A DNA stretch of 9,669 bases from Natronohydrobacter sp. (GTDB lineage Bacteria; Pseudomonadota; Alphaproteobacteria; Rhodobacterales; Rhodobacteraceae), in the NCBI GenBank assembly GCA_007116445.1, contig SKIM01000243.1:1-9669 (forward strand). Reading direction: 5' to 3'. The notes under the pieces were generated by a model. The model was given only the letters and a program-made list of their open reading frames with translations. It made no database searches and had not been told where the DNA came from. Both the position numbers and the translations under genes were made by a program. Shown in pieces: positions 1 to 6,244 of the stretch (the stretch's first letter is position 1; each line of letters begins with the position of its first letter).

Positions 1-171
1 AAAGTGAACGTGAACGGGGGGGCAATCGCGATTGGCCACCCGATTGGCGCCTCGGGATGTCGGATTTTGAACACTTTGTTGTTCGAGATGCAGCGCCGGA
101 ACGCGAAGAAGGGGCTTGCGACCCTGTGTATTGGCGGCGGCATGGGCGTCGCCATGTGTCTGGAACGCTGA
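1..171 (+). CDS. phaA: Acetyl-CoA acetyltransferase (beta-ketothiolase), C-terminal end, partial
   Basis: This is the last 56 codons of a thiolase, cut by the left edge and read in frame 1 to a TGA at 169-171. Two family hallmarks are visible. The block GGAIAIGHPIGASGCR (residues 6-21 of the fragment) carries the active-site His, and CIGGGMG (43-49) carries the C-terminal active-site Cys that acts as the acid/base in biosynthetic thiolases. The family condenses two acetyl-CoA into acetoacetyl-CoA in the cytoplasm. The phaA name rests mainly on phaB following on the same strand 90 nt downstream, the usual phaAB arrangement for polyhydroxybutyrate synthesis. From the fragment alone, a degradative thiolase cannot be strictly excluded, but the PhaB neighbour makes the biosynthetic role the best reading. 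Confidence 0.92.
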   Translation, partial: KVNVNGGAIAIGHPIGASGCRILNTLLFEMQRRNAKKGLATLCIGGGMGVAMCLER

Positions 172-177
172 CACTGA

Positions 178-210
178 AAAAGGTTGCGCAATAATCTTGC
201 GCAACCTTTT
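178..210 (+). terminator. Perfect hairpin between phaA and phaB (terminator or attenuator)
   Basis: A 14-bp inverted repeat with no mismatches (AAAAGGTTGCGCAA at 178-191, loop TAATC at 192-196, TTGCGCAACCTTTT at 197-210) starts 6 nt after the phaA stop. The A-rich left and T-rich right ends give a rho-independent-like hairpin that would work on either strand. The U-tract is only four bases and is part of the stem, so termination may be partial, letting some transcripts continue into phaB. Each arm contains the 8-bp palindrome TTGCGCAA, so a protein-binding role is also possible. Confidence 0.7.
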
Positions 211-261
211 GGGTTCAGATAGCAGATATTACGCAAGCAAAATCCTGAAGGAGGGGACAGA

Positions 262-984
262 ATGGCAAGAGTGGCATTGGTCACGGGCGGATCACGCGGC
301 ATCGGCGCGGCGATCTCCAAGGAACTGGCATCCAAGGGCTACACGGTCGCCGCAACCTATGCGGGGAATGACGCGGCAGCCGCGGCTTTCACGGAAGAGA
401 CCGGCATCAAGACCTACAAATGGAACGCGGCTGATTATGAAGCGTCCAAGGCAGGGCTGGCGCAGGTCGAAGCCGACCTCGGGCCCATCGAAATTGTCGT
501 GGCGAATGCCGGGATCACCCGCGACGCGCCGTTTCACAAGATGACGCCTGAGCAGTGGAAAGAAGTGATCGACACCAACCTGACCGGCGTGTTCAACACT
601 GTCCATCCGATCTGGCCGGGCATGCGCGAGCGCAAATTCGGGCGTGTTGTGGTGATTTCCTCGATCAACGGGCAAAAAGGCCAGTTCGGTCAAGTGAATT
701 ACGCCGCGACCAAGGCGGGCGATCTGGGCATCGTGAAATCGCTGGCCCAGGAAGGTGCGCGCTTCGGCATCACGGCCAATGCAGTCTGTCCGGGCTATAT
801 CGCCACCGAAATGGTGATGGCAGTGCCCGAAAAAGTGCGCGAGAGCATCATTGCGGGTATCCCCGCAGGCCGTCTGGGCGAGCCGGAAGAAATTGCGCGT
901 TGCGTAGGCTTTCTGGTGGCCGATGATGCAGGCTTCATCAATGGCTCGACGATCAGCGCGAATGGCGCACAGTTCTTCGTGTGA
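262..984 (+). CDS. phaB: Acetoacetyl-CoA reductase (NADPH-dependent SDR)
   Basis: A 240-aa classical short-chain dehydrogenase/reductase. The cofactor loop TGGSRGIG is at residues 8-15 and the structural NAG motif at 82-84. N106, S134, Y147 and K151 (in NYAATK) form the catalytic tetrad with the usual 13-residue Ser-Tyr and 4-residue Tyr-Lys spacings. Length and the C-terminal NGAQFFV-type end suit PhaB, which reduces acetoacetyl-CoA to (R)-3-hydroxybutyryl-CoA, the monomer for PHB synthase. The ATG at 262 follows a strong Shine-Dalgarno AAGGAGGGG at 248-256. An in-phase start further upstream is not needed, since the Rossmann strand begins at residue 3. FabG is the main alternative because it shares the fold and motifs. 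The thiolase upstream on the same strand argues for PhaB. Confidence 0.93.
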   Translation: MARVALVTGGSRGIGAAISKELASKGYTVAATYAGNDAAAAAFTEETGIKTYKWNAADYEASKAGLAQVEADLGPIEIVVANAGITRDAPFHKMTPEQWKEVIDTNLTGVFNTVHPIWPGMRERKFGRVVVISSINGQKGQFGQVNYAATKAGDLGIVKSLAQEGARFGITANAVCPGYIATEMVMAVPEKVRESIIAGIPAGRLGEPEEIARCVGFLVADDAGFINGSTISANGAQFFV

Positions 985-1023
985 TCCCGGCGCCCGAATC
1001 GCCGGGCACAGCCCTCAAAACAA

Positions 1024-1048
1024 AACGGCCTGCATCGCGCAGGCCGTT
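1024..1048 (-). terminator. Intrinsic terminator between convergent phaB and DUF465 genes
   Basis: AACGGCCTGC (1024-1033) pairs perfectly with GCAGGCCGTT (1039-1048) around a 5-nt loop. On the minus strand the stem runs into a TTTTGTTTT-like tract, a good rho-independent signal for the small gene ending at 1075. On the plus strand the following bases are less T-rich (TTCGCATTTT), so it may terminate phaB transcripts as well, but less efficiently. A second, 7-bp hairpin (CCCGGCG at 986-992 with CGCCGGG at 1000-1006) lies directly after the phaB stop but has no T-tract. Confidence 0.75.
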
Positions 1049-1074
1049 CGCATTTTCCAAGACCTGATCCCGCG

Positions 1075-1242
1075 TCAGGCGTGCGAGAGCCGTTCGATTT
1101 CTTCCTTGAGGCGAAGTTTCTGTTTCTTCATATCAGCGATGTGCAGATCATCCGTCGCGGGGCTGCGCTGCGCGGCTTCGACCTGTTCAGAGAGGTTTTC
1201 ATGCTTCCGGCGGAGTTCGGCGATATGGGAACTCAGTGACAT
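1075..1242 (-). CDS. Small coiled-coil protein, DUF465/YdcH family
   Basis: A 55-codon minus-strand gene that starts MSLSSHIAELRRKHENLSEQ and ends EEIERLSHA. It is almost entirely charged and helical, with a heptad-like spacing of L/I residues and the ATDDLHIADMKKQKLRLKEE segment typical of the DUF465 (YdcH) family common in alphaproteobacteria. Family members are usually 50-80 aa, so this is full length. The function is not established; it is presumably cytoplasmic and self-associating. The start is supported by AAGGAGGA (1249-1256 read on the minus strand) 6 nt from the ATG. The stop TGA (1075-1077) sits 26 nt before the intrinsic terminator, so the gene looks monocistronic. Codon use matches its neighbours. 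Confidence 0.87.
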   Translation of the reverse strand: MSLSSHIAELRRKHENLSEQVEAAQRSPATDDLHIADMKKQKLRLKEEIERLSHA

Positions 1243-1275
1243 TGGGTGTCCTCCTTCTCTGTCTGCGACAACTTC

Positions 1276-1304
1276 ATGACACCACAGTCAAAGCCACCTG
1301 TCAC
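1276..1304 (-). promoter_or_regulatory. Candidate sigma-70-type promoter of the DUF465 gene
   Basis: On the minus strand, GTGACA (1304 to 1299, 5 of 6 to TTGACA) and TGTCAT (1281 to 1276, 4 of 6 to TATAAT) are separated by 17 bp. Transcription would start near 1269, giving a leader of about 27 nt that contains the AAGGAGGA ribosome binding site. The rest of the gap up to the pncB stop at 1365 shows no clear terminator for pncB. Confidence 0.4.
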
Positions 1305-1364
1305 CAAAAATCGGTGTGAGTCCCGCGCGACCAAGAAAGTTTCCGCTTGCAACGTTAAGGCGAT

Positions 1365-2654
1365 CTACACCACGAGCGCACTCGCGCTCTGATCGCCCAC
1401 GCCAAAGACGCGCTTGTAGCGTGCGATCTCTGCGGCGGGCCCCATCGCCTTGCGCGGATTGTCCGAGAGTTTGACTGTCGGACGGCCATTGGCCGATTGC
1501 GCCTTGCAGACCAGCGAAAAGGGCGCGAGCCCGTCATCAGGGGCCAGCCCCCTGAAATCATTGGTCAAAAGCGTGCCCCAGCCGAAGCTGACCCTGACGC
1601 GCCCCGAGAATTTCGTCTGCAACTCCATGATCTTGTCCACATCCAGCCCGTCCGAGAAGATCACCAGCTTCTGGCGCGGATCCTGGCCGCGCGCCTGCCA
1701 CCAGCGAATCGCGGCCTCGGCCCCTTCGGCCGGGTCGCCCGAATCGATGCGAATCCCGGTCCAGTCCGACAACCAGTCCGGCGCACGGTCCAGAAACCCG
1801 GCGGTCCCGAATGTGTCGGGCAGGATGATGCGCAGATTGCCGGAATGTTCCGCCTGCCAATCGGCCAGCACGCGGTAGGGGGCTTCGGCCAGCGCTGCGT
1901 CACTGTCACTGAGCGCGGCATAGACCATCGGTAATTCATGCGCATTGGTCCCGATCGCCTCGACTTCGCGGCGCATGGCGATCAGGCAATTCGATGTGCC
2001 TGCGAATTTCTCGCCCAAACCCTCGATCATCGCCTGCACGCACCAGTCCTGCCAGAGGAAAGAATGCCGGCGCCGGGTGCCGAAATCCGCAATGCGCAGC
2101 GCCTCAAGCGATTGCAACTGCTTTATCTTTTCCCAAAGACGCGTCATCGCGCGCGCATAGAGGACTTGCAGCTCGAAGCGTTTCATCCGCCCCAGAACGG
2201 CCCGCGAGCGCAGCTCCATCAGCACTGCAAGCGCCGGAATTTCCCAAAGCATCGCCTCGGCCCAGTTGCCCTCGAAGGTCAGTTCATACTGATCGCCAAC
2301 GCGTTCCAGATGATACGGAGGCAAGCGAAAGCGCTCGAACCATTCCATGAAATCGGGCCGAAACATCTGCCGTTTGCCGTAGAAAGTATTGCCGCGCAGA
2401 AAGGTCGATTCACCGCGCGAAAGCTGCAGGCTGCGAATATGGTCAAGCTGTTCGCGCAACTCGCCTTCGTCGATCAGACGCGCAAGCGGAATATGCGTCG
2501 CGCGGTTGATCAGGCTGAAGGTGACCTGCGTGCGCGGATGATTGGTGAAAACCGACTGGCACATCAACAGCTTGTAGAAATCCGTGTCGATCAGCGAGCG
2601 CACGATGGGATCAAGCTTCCAGCGGTGATTATAGACGCGGGTCGCGATATCCAT
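1365..2654 (-). CDS. pncB: Nicotinate phosphoribosyltransferase
   Basis: A 429-aa protein that joins nicotinate to PRPP, with ATP hydrolysis, to give nicotinate mononucleotide in the Preiss-Handler NAD salvage pathway. Visible family blocks are the N-terminal LIDTDFYKLLMCQSVF (residues 21-36), FGTRRRHSF (191-199), GTSNCLIA (219-226), HELPMVYAAL (239-248), IRIDSGDP (301-308), VIFSDGLD (331-338) and SFGWGTLLTNDF (356-367). His239 matches the family's phosphorylated histidine. Length is slightly above the ~400 aa of the E. coli enzyme. The ATG at 2654 lies 3 nt after the pncA stop, with a GGAG-type site inside the end of pncA, so the two genes are almost certainly co-transcribed and probably translationally coupled. 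Nothing appears truncated or shifted. Confidence 0.96.
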   Translation of the reverse strand: MDIATRVYNHRWKLDPIVRSLIDTDFYKLLMCQSVFTNHPRTQVTFSLINRATHIPLARLIDEGELREQLDHIRSLQLSRGESTFLRGNTFYGKRQMFRPDFMEWFERFRLPPYHLERVGDQYELTFEGNWAEAMLWEIPALAVLMELRSRAVLGRMKRFELQVLYARAMTRLWEKIKQLQSLEALRIADFGTRRRHSFLWQDWCVQAMIEGLGEKFAGTSNCLIAMRREVEAIGTNAHELPMVYAALSDSDAALAEAPYRVLADWQAEHSGNLRIILPDTFGTAGFLDRAPDWLSDWTGIRIDSGDPAEGAEAAIRWWQARGQDPRQKLVIFSDGLDVDKIMELQTKFSGRVRVSFGWGTLLTNDFRGLAPDDGLAPFSLVCKAQSANGRPTVKLSDNPRKAMGPAAEIARYKRVFGVGDQSASALVV

Positions 2655-2657
2655 GGC

Positions 2658-3254
2658 TCAGACCAGCTCCACCCCCGCTGCGCGCATCTCCTCCAGTGCC
2701 CGCGCCATCGAACCACCAAGGTCGATGCCCCGGCACAGATCCATCAGCACCCGCACATTGAACCCAAGTCGCGCCGCATCCAGCGCCGACCAGGCCACAC
2801 AGAAATCCGTTGCAAGCCCTGTGAAATCCAGCGCGTTCAGCCCACGCGCGCGCAGATACCCGTCCAGCCCGGTCGGGGTTGTCTGGTCATTCTCGAAAAA
2901 TGCCGAATAGCTGTCGATGCCCACCCGGAAGCCCTTGCGCAGGATCAGATCCGCGCGCTCCGTCACCAGCCCCGGATGAAAGGCGGCCCCCTGGCTGCCC
3001 TGGACGCAATGATCCGGCCAGAGCACCTGCGCGCCGTAGTCCATCTGCACCACATCATAGGGCGCGCGGCCCGCATGCTGGCTGGCAAAAGAGCTGTGCC
3101 CGGCCGGGTGCCAGTCCTGCGTCAGCACCACGGACGCGGCCCTGTCCATCTGCGCATTGATGCCCGCCACGATGTCGTCCCCCCCTGCCACTGCCAGCGC
3201 ACCGCCGGGGCAGAAGTCGTTTTGCAGGTCGATCACGATCAGGGCACGGGTCAT
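2658..3254 (-). CDS. pncA: Nicotinamidase (pyrazinamidase-type)
   Basis: A 198-aa cysteine hydrolase of the isochorismatase fold that deamidates nicotinamide to nicotinate, the substrate of the next gene product. The catalytic triad is readable: Asp9 (VIDLQNDF), Lys107 (LRKGF) and Cys152 (ATDFCVAW). Metal ligands fit Asp47 and His49 in QDWHPAGHSSF plus a downstream His, either His53 or His82. I chose the ATG at 3254 because AAGGAG (minus strand, about 3261-3266) is 6 nt upstream of it. The in-frame ATG at 3260 abuts that site with no spacer. A still longer reading from 3356 would add 34 residues unlike the family and overlap the start of trhO. Length is close to other bacterial PncA (about 185-215 aa). 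Confidence 0.95.
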   Translation of the reverse strand: MTRALIVIDLQNDFCPGGALAVAGGDDIVAGINAQMDRAASVVLTQDWHPAGHSSFASQHAGRAPYDVVQMDYGAQVLWPDHCVQGSQGAAFHPGLVTERADLILRKGFRVGIDSYSAFFENDQTTPTGLDGYLRARGLNALDFTGLATDFCVAWSALDAARLGFNVRVLMDLCRGIDLGGSMARALEEMRAAGVELV

Positions 3255-3275
3255 GGGCATCTCCTTGGGCGTGTC

Positions 3276-3308
3276 CTTAGGGCTAAGCGGGACCGGCGCG
3301 CGCGTCAA
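3276..3308 (-). promoter_or_regulatory. Candidate pncAB promoter with overlapping inverted repeat
   Basis: On the minus strand TTGACG (3308 to 3303, 5 of 6 to TTGACA) is followed after 17 bp by TAGCCC (3285 to 3280), a poor -10. An inverted repeat CTTAG-GG-CTAAG (3276-3287) covers the -10 position, where a repressor could block the pncA promoter. Transcripts would have a short leader containing the AAGGAG site. The -10 is weak, so this is tentative. Confidence 0.3.
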
Positions 3309-3319
3309 TAACTCCTGAC

Positions 3320-3348
3320 TTGCCGGGGCGGCGCGCGCGCAGTAAACC
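3320..3348 (+). promoter_or_regulatory. Candidate promoter giving a leaderless trhO mRNA
   Basis: TTGCCG (3320-3325, 4 of 6 to TTGACA) and TAAACC (3343-3348, 3 of 6 to TATAAT) are exactly 17 bp apart. Only 6 nt separate the -10 from the ATG at 3355, so the normal start site would be at or next to the A of the ATG. No Shine-Dalgarno sequence is present before this ATG, which fits a leaderless transcript. The element scores are modest. Confidence 0.3.
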
Positions 3349-3354
3349 ACGTCC

Positions 3355-4275
3355 ATGTTGACCGTTGCCGCACTGTATCATTTCACGCGTTTTGACGACC
3401 CCGCCGCGCTGCGTGCGCCGCTCATGACGCTGGCCGAGGCGCAGGGTGTGAAGGGCTCGCTGCTTCTGGCACATGAAGGCATCAATGGCACGATTGCGGG
3501 CAGCCGCGACGGGATTGACGCCATGCTTGCCCATATTCGCGCCCTGCCCGGCTGCGCCGATCTCGACTGGAAGGAAAGCCCCGCCGCCCAGATGCCGTTC
3601 GGGCGCATGAAGGTCCGGCTGAAGCGCGAGATCGTGACCATGGGCCAGCCCGATATCGACCCGCGCGCGCGTGTCGGGCATTATGTGGCCCCTTCCGAGT
3701 GGAATGCGCTGATTTCCGCGCCCGATGTGGCCGTGATCGACACGCGCAATGACTATGAGGTGGCGATCGGGACGTTTGACGGCGCGATTGATCCCGGCAC
3801 GCGGGCCTTTGGCGACTTCCCGCAATGGTGGGAGGAAAACCGCCACCGCTTCCACAACAAGCGCATCGCGATGTTCTGCACTGGCGGCATTCGTTGCGAA
3901 AAATCAACGAATTACCTGCTGGGGCAAGGGGTGGAGGAGGTCTATCACCTCAAGGGTGGTATTCTGAAATACCTCGAAGAGGTGCCCGAGGAAGAAAGCC
4001 TGTGGCAGGGCGCGTGTTTCGTCTTTGACCAGCGGGTTTCGGTCGAACATGGGCTGCGCACCGGGCCGCATATCATGTGCCATGCCTGCCGTCGGCCACT
4101 TTTGCCCGAGGACCGCGCGCGCCCGGAGTATGAAGAGGGCGTGCAATGTCATCATTGCGTGGACGAATTCACGCAGGAGCGCCGCGAAGGCTTCCGCGAA
4201 CGCCAGCGCCAGATCGCCCTCGCCGAAGCGCGCGGACAGAGCCATCTGGGCCGGTCGCACGGCGCTGAAATCTGA
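3355..4275 (+). CDS. trhO: tRNA uridine(34) hydroxylase, rhodanese-domain protein (YceA-type)
   Basis: A 306-aa protein with the TrhO/YceA layout. It has an N-terminal acylphosphatase-like domain (about residues 1-95, including LLLAHEGINGTIAGS and FGRMKVRLKREIV). A rhodanese domain follows (about 108-215) with VIDTRNDYEVAIGTFDGAIDP and the active-site loop FCTGGIRCEKS, in which Cys175 and Cys181 are conserved in the family. A C-terminal tail carries CHAC (242-245) and CHHC (265-268), a likely four-cysteine metal site. The family hydroxylates U34 of certain tRNAs to 5-hydroxyuridine in an oxygen-dependent reaction. The ATG at 3355 is kept because family homology (VAALYHFTRFDDP) starts within a few residues and the next ATG (3424) would cut into the domain. 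No Shine-Dalgarno is visible. The gene is divergent from pncA with a 100-bp gap. Confidence 0.93.
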   Translation: MLTVAALYHFTRFDDPAALRAPLMTLAEAQGVKGSLLLAHEGINGTIAGSRDGIDAMLAHIRALPGCADLDWKESPAAQMPFGRMKVRLKREIVTMGQPDIDPRARVGHYVAPSEWNALISAPDVAVIDTRNDYEVAIGTFDGAIDPGTRAFGDFPQWWEENRHRFHNKRIAMFCTGGIRCEKSTNYLLGQGVEEVYHLKGGILKYLEEVPEEESLWQGACFVFDQRVSVEHGLRTGPHIMCHACRRPLLPEDRARPEYEEGVQCHHCVDEFTQERREGFRERQRQIALAEARGQSHLGRSHGAEI

Positions 4276-4466
4276 CGCCCCCCCCCAACAGACGTGCCCC
4301 CGATGAAAAGCGCAGGCATGGCTGCGCGCAGCTGTGGGGAAAACCGCTGGCCGGACCCGCCCCCCGTGGAATACACTGGGCAGGTGCGCATCTTAGACCT
4401 TTGATGGAGAGGACTTCAGCGGTCTTGCCGTGTAGGCTGTGGCTGGAAACAGCAGGGGGGATGCGC
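4276..4466. other. 191-bp intergenic region before the ABC operon, with C-tract and palindrome
   Basis: It holds a run of nine C (4278-4286) directly after the trhO stop and a perfect 12-bp palindrome GCTGCGCGCAGC (4321-4332). There is also a weak promoter candidate, TGGCCG (4348-4353), 18 bp, TACACT (4372-4377; 4 of 6 to TATAAT). I see no clear terminator for trhO, no recognised riboswitch and no sigma-54 -24/-12 pair. The promoter for the transport operon most likely lies here, and the palindrome, about 40 bp upstream of the candidate -10, could be an operator or activator site. Confidence 0.35.
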
Positions 4467-5438
4467 ATGAAACCGTTTGGAAGACTGAAACTGGCCGTTG
4501 TGACACTGGTCATCTCGGCCATGCCTGCGCTCGCGGATCTGCCCGTCCTGCGTATCGCCAGCCAGGCCGGGGGAACTGTCGCTTGGGAGCTTGAGACGAT
4601 CCGCCACCACGCGCTTGATGAGGCGCAGGGCTTCCGGCTCGATATCGTCGAAGTTGCAGGCAAGGCCGCAGGGCAGATCGCCTTTCAGGGCGGCGAGGTC
4701 GATGTGATTGTCGATGACTGGATCTGGGTCGCCCGCCAGCGCGCCGCCGGTCAGCAGATTGCCTTTCTGCCCTATAGCCGCGCAGTCGGCGGCGTCATGG
4801 TGCCGGCCGATAGCACAGCGCAGCGCCTGCAGGATCTCGCGGGCCAGCAGATCGGCATTGCTGGTGGCCCGCAGGATAAAAGCTGGCTGATCCTGCGCGC
4901 CTATGCCGCGCAGCAGGGATTCGATCTGATGGCCGAGACCGAGCAGGTCTATGGCGCACCGCCGCTGATCTTCCAGACGGCGCGTGGGGGCGATCTGGGC
5001 GGCGCGATCAATTTCTGGCATTTCATGGCCAAACAGGAAGCCGCAGGCATGCGGCATCTGATTTCGGTCGCAGAGGCCGCCGAAGCACTTGGGATGGACC
5101 CCGCCATGCCGCTGCTGGGCTATGTGGTGCAATCTGCGCTGGTCAGCGAAGAGCCCGATCTGGTCGCGGCTTTTGCCGCCGCCTCGCGCGCCGCGAAAGC
5201 GCAACTGGCCAGCAGTGACGCGGATTGGGACCGCCTGCGCCCGATCATGAATGCGGCCAATGACGCCGAATTCGTGGCCCTCAAGACAGGCTTCCGCGCA
5301 GGCATCCCCGCTGAAGGCCCGGTCGATGAAAGCTCGGCCCGCGCCATGTTCCGGGTGATGGTCGACCTTGGCGGCGAAGAGCTGGTCGGTCAGGCCACTG
5401 AACTGCCCGAAGGCGTGTTTGTGCCGCTGGGATCGTGA
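4467..5438 (+). CDS. ABC transporter periplasmic substrate-binding protein, NitT/TauT-like
   Basis: A 323-aa secreted binding protein. The N-terminus (MKPFGRLK, then a hydrophobic stretch ending AMPALA) is a Sec signal peptide with likely cleavage after Ala23. There is no lipobox Cys, so it should be a soluble periplasmic protein. The mature part begins LPVLRIASQAGGTVAWELETI and contains GGEVDVIVDDWIWVARQR (76-93) and LAGQQIGIAGG (124-134), the lobe-1 and hinge pattern of the nitrate/taurine/sulfonate-type (NMT1/SsuA-like) solute-binding family. The start at 4467 is preferred because AGGGGGG (4454-4460) is about 6 nt upstream; the ATG at 4461 abuts that site, and 4401 would spoil the signal peptide. 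The stop overlaps the permease start. The ligand is not predictable; candidates are sulfonates, pyrimidine-like compounds or aromatic acids. Confidence 0.88.
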   Translation: MKPFGRLKLAVVTLVISAMPALADLPVLRIASQAGGTVAWELETIRHHALDEAQGFRLDIVEVAGKAAGQIAFQGGEVDVIVDDWIWVARQRAAGQQIAFLPYSRAVGGVMVPADSTAQRLQDLAGQQIGIAGGPQDKSWLILRAYAAQQGFDLMAETEQVYGAPPLIFQTARGGDLGGAINFWHFMAKQEAAGMRHLISVAEAAEALGMDPAMPLLGYVVQSALVSEEPDLVAAFAAASRAAKAQLASSDADWDRLRPIMNAANDAEFVALKTGFRAGIPAEGPVDESSARAMFRVMVDLGGEELVGQATELPEGVFVPLGS

Positions 5439-6244
5439 CGCTCAGCGACGCGATATCAGCCGCAACGCGCGGCCAGGCAGGCAGCGCCCCCCGCGCGTTG
5501 TCGGGGTGGGTCGTGCGCGCCCTGTCGCTTGCGGCGCTGGTCGCGTTCTGGTGGGCGCTGGCCTGGCTCAAGGCCGATCCGATGGTCCTGCCCGGCCCGC
5601 AGGTCGTGCTGCCGCGCATGGCGCAGGAAGCGGCATCGGGCGCGCTCTGGGTGCATCTGGGCGCGACGCTCTGGCGGGTGGTGCAGGCCTTCGTCTGGGC
5701 GATGTCGCTGGGGCTGGTGCTGGGCGTGGCCATGGGGCTGATGCCCGCGCTCAACCGCTGGCTGGACCCATGGCTGGTGGTGTTTCTGAACCTGCCCGCG
5801 CTGGTTGTCATCGTTTTGTGTTTCCTGTGGATCGGCCTGAATGAAACCGCGGCCATTGTCGCCGTTGCGATCAACAAGATCCCGCTGGTCACAGTGATGA
5901 CCCGCGAAGGCGCGCGCGCACTCAATGCGCCCTTGTCGGACATGGCGCGGGTCTTTGGCATGTCGCCGCTCTCGCGGCTGCGCCATATCCTGCTGCCACA
6001 GATGGCGCCGCATCTGGCCTCGACCGCGCGTTCGGGGCTCAGCCTGATCTGGAAGATCGTGCTGGTGGTCGAATTTCTGGGCCGCGGCCAAGGCGTGGGC
6101 TTCAAGATCCACCTGCATTTCCAGATGTTCGATGTAACCATGGTGATGGTCTATGCGCTGGCCTTCATCGCAGTGATGCTCGCCATCGAGACGCTGATCC
6201 TGCAACCGATCGAGGCGCGCGCACGCCGCTGGCGCGACGCATGA
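5435..6244 (+). CDS. ABC transporter permease, NitT/TauT (SsuC/TauC-like)
   Basis: A 269-aa inner-membrane protein of the binding-protein-dependent transport type. It starts at a GTG (5435) that overlaps the upstream TGA as GTGA, a sign of translational coupling; no strong ribosome binding site is seen. Hydrophobic segments lie at roughly residues 27-46, 80-102, 112-134, 137-156, 200-215 and 236-256, consistent with six membrane spans. The cytoplasmic EAA loop that contacts the ATPase runs about 157-193 (EGARALNAPLSDMARVFGMS through RHILLPQMAPHL). Length and order (binding protein, permease, ATPase) fit the NitT/TauT importer class. The substrate is unknown. Confidence 0.93.
   Translation: MTLSDAISAATRGQAGSAPRALSGWVVRALSLAALVAFWWALAWLKADPMVLPGPQVVLPRMAQEAASGALWVHLGATLWRVVQAFVWAMSLGLVLGVAMGLMPALNRWLDPWLVVFLNLPALVVIVLCFLWIGLNETAAIVAVAINKIPLVTVMTREGARALNAPLSDMARVFGMSPLSRLRHILLPQMAPHLASTARSGLSLIWKIVLVVEFLGRGQGVGFKIHLHFQMFDVTMVMVYALAFIAVMLAIETLILQPIEARARRWRDA

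Noticed and set aside
1938..3311. 457-codon plus-strand open frame
   Set aside because: It lies antisense across pncB and pncA, whose protein motifs are unmistakable. Its own translation is rich in His, Arg and Gln, typical of an antisense shadow in GC-rich DNA.
3255..3356. Longer pncA start at 3356
   Set aside because: It would add 34 residues unlike nicotinamidases and overlap the trhO start. The ATG at 3254 has a well-spaced AAGGAG.
4401..4466. Longer binding-protein start at 4401 or 4461
   Set aside because: The added residues would precede and disrupt a normal signal peptide. The Shine-Dalgarno AGGGGGG fits only the ATG at 4467.
5281..6205. Two long minus-strand frames (286 and 249 codons)
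   Set aside because: They are antisense to the permease, with low-complexity Ser/Thr/Arg or His/Gln/Arg composition and no family motifs.
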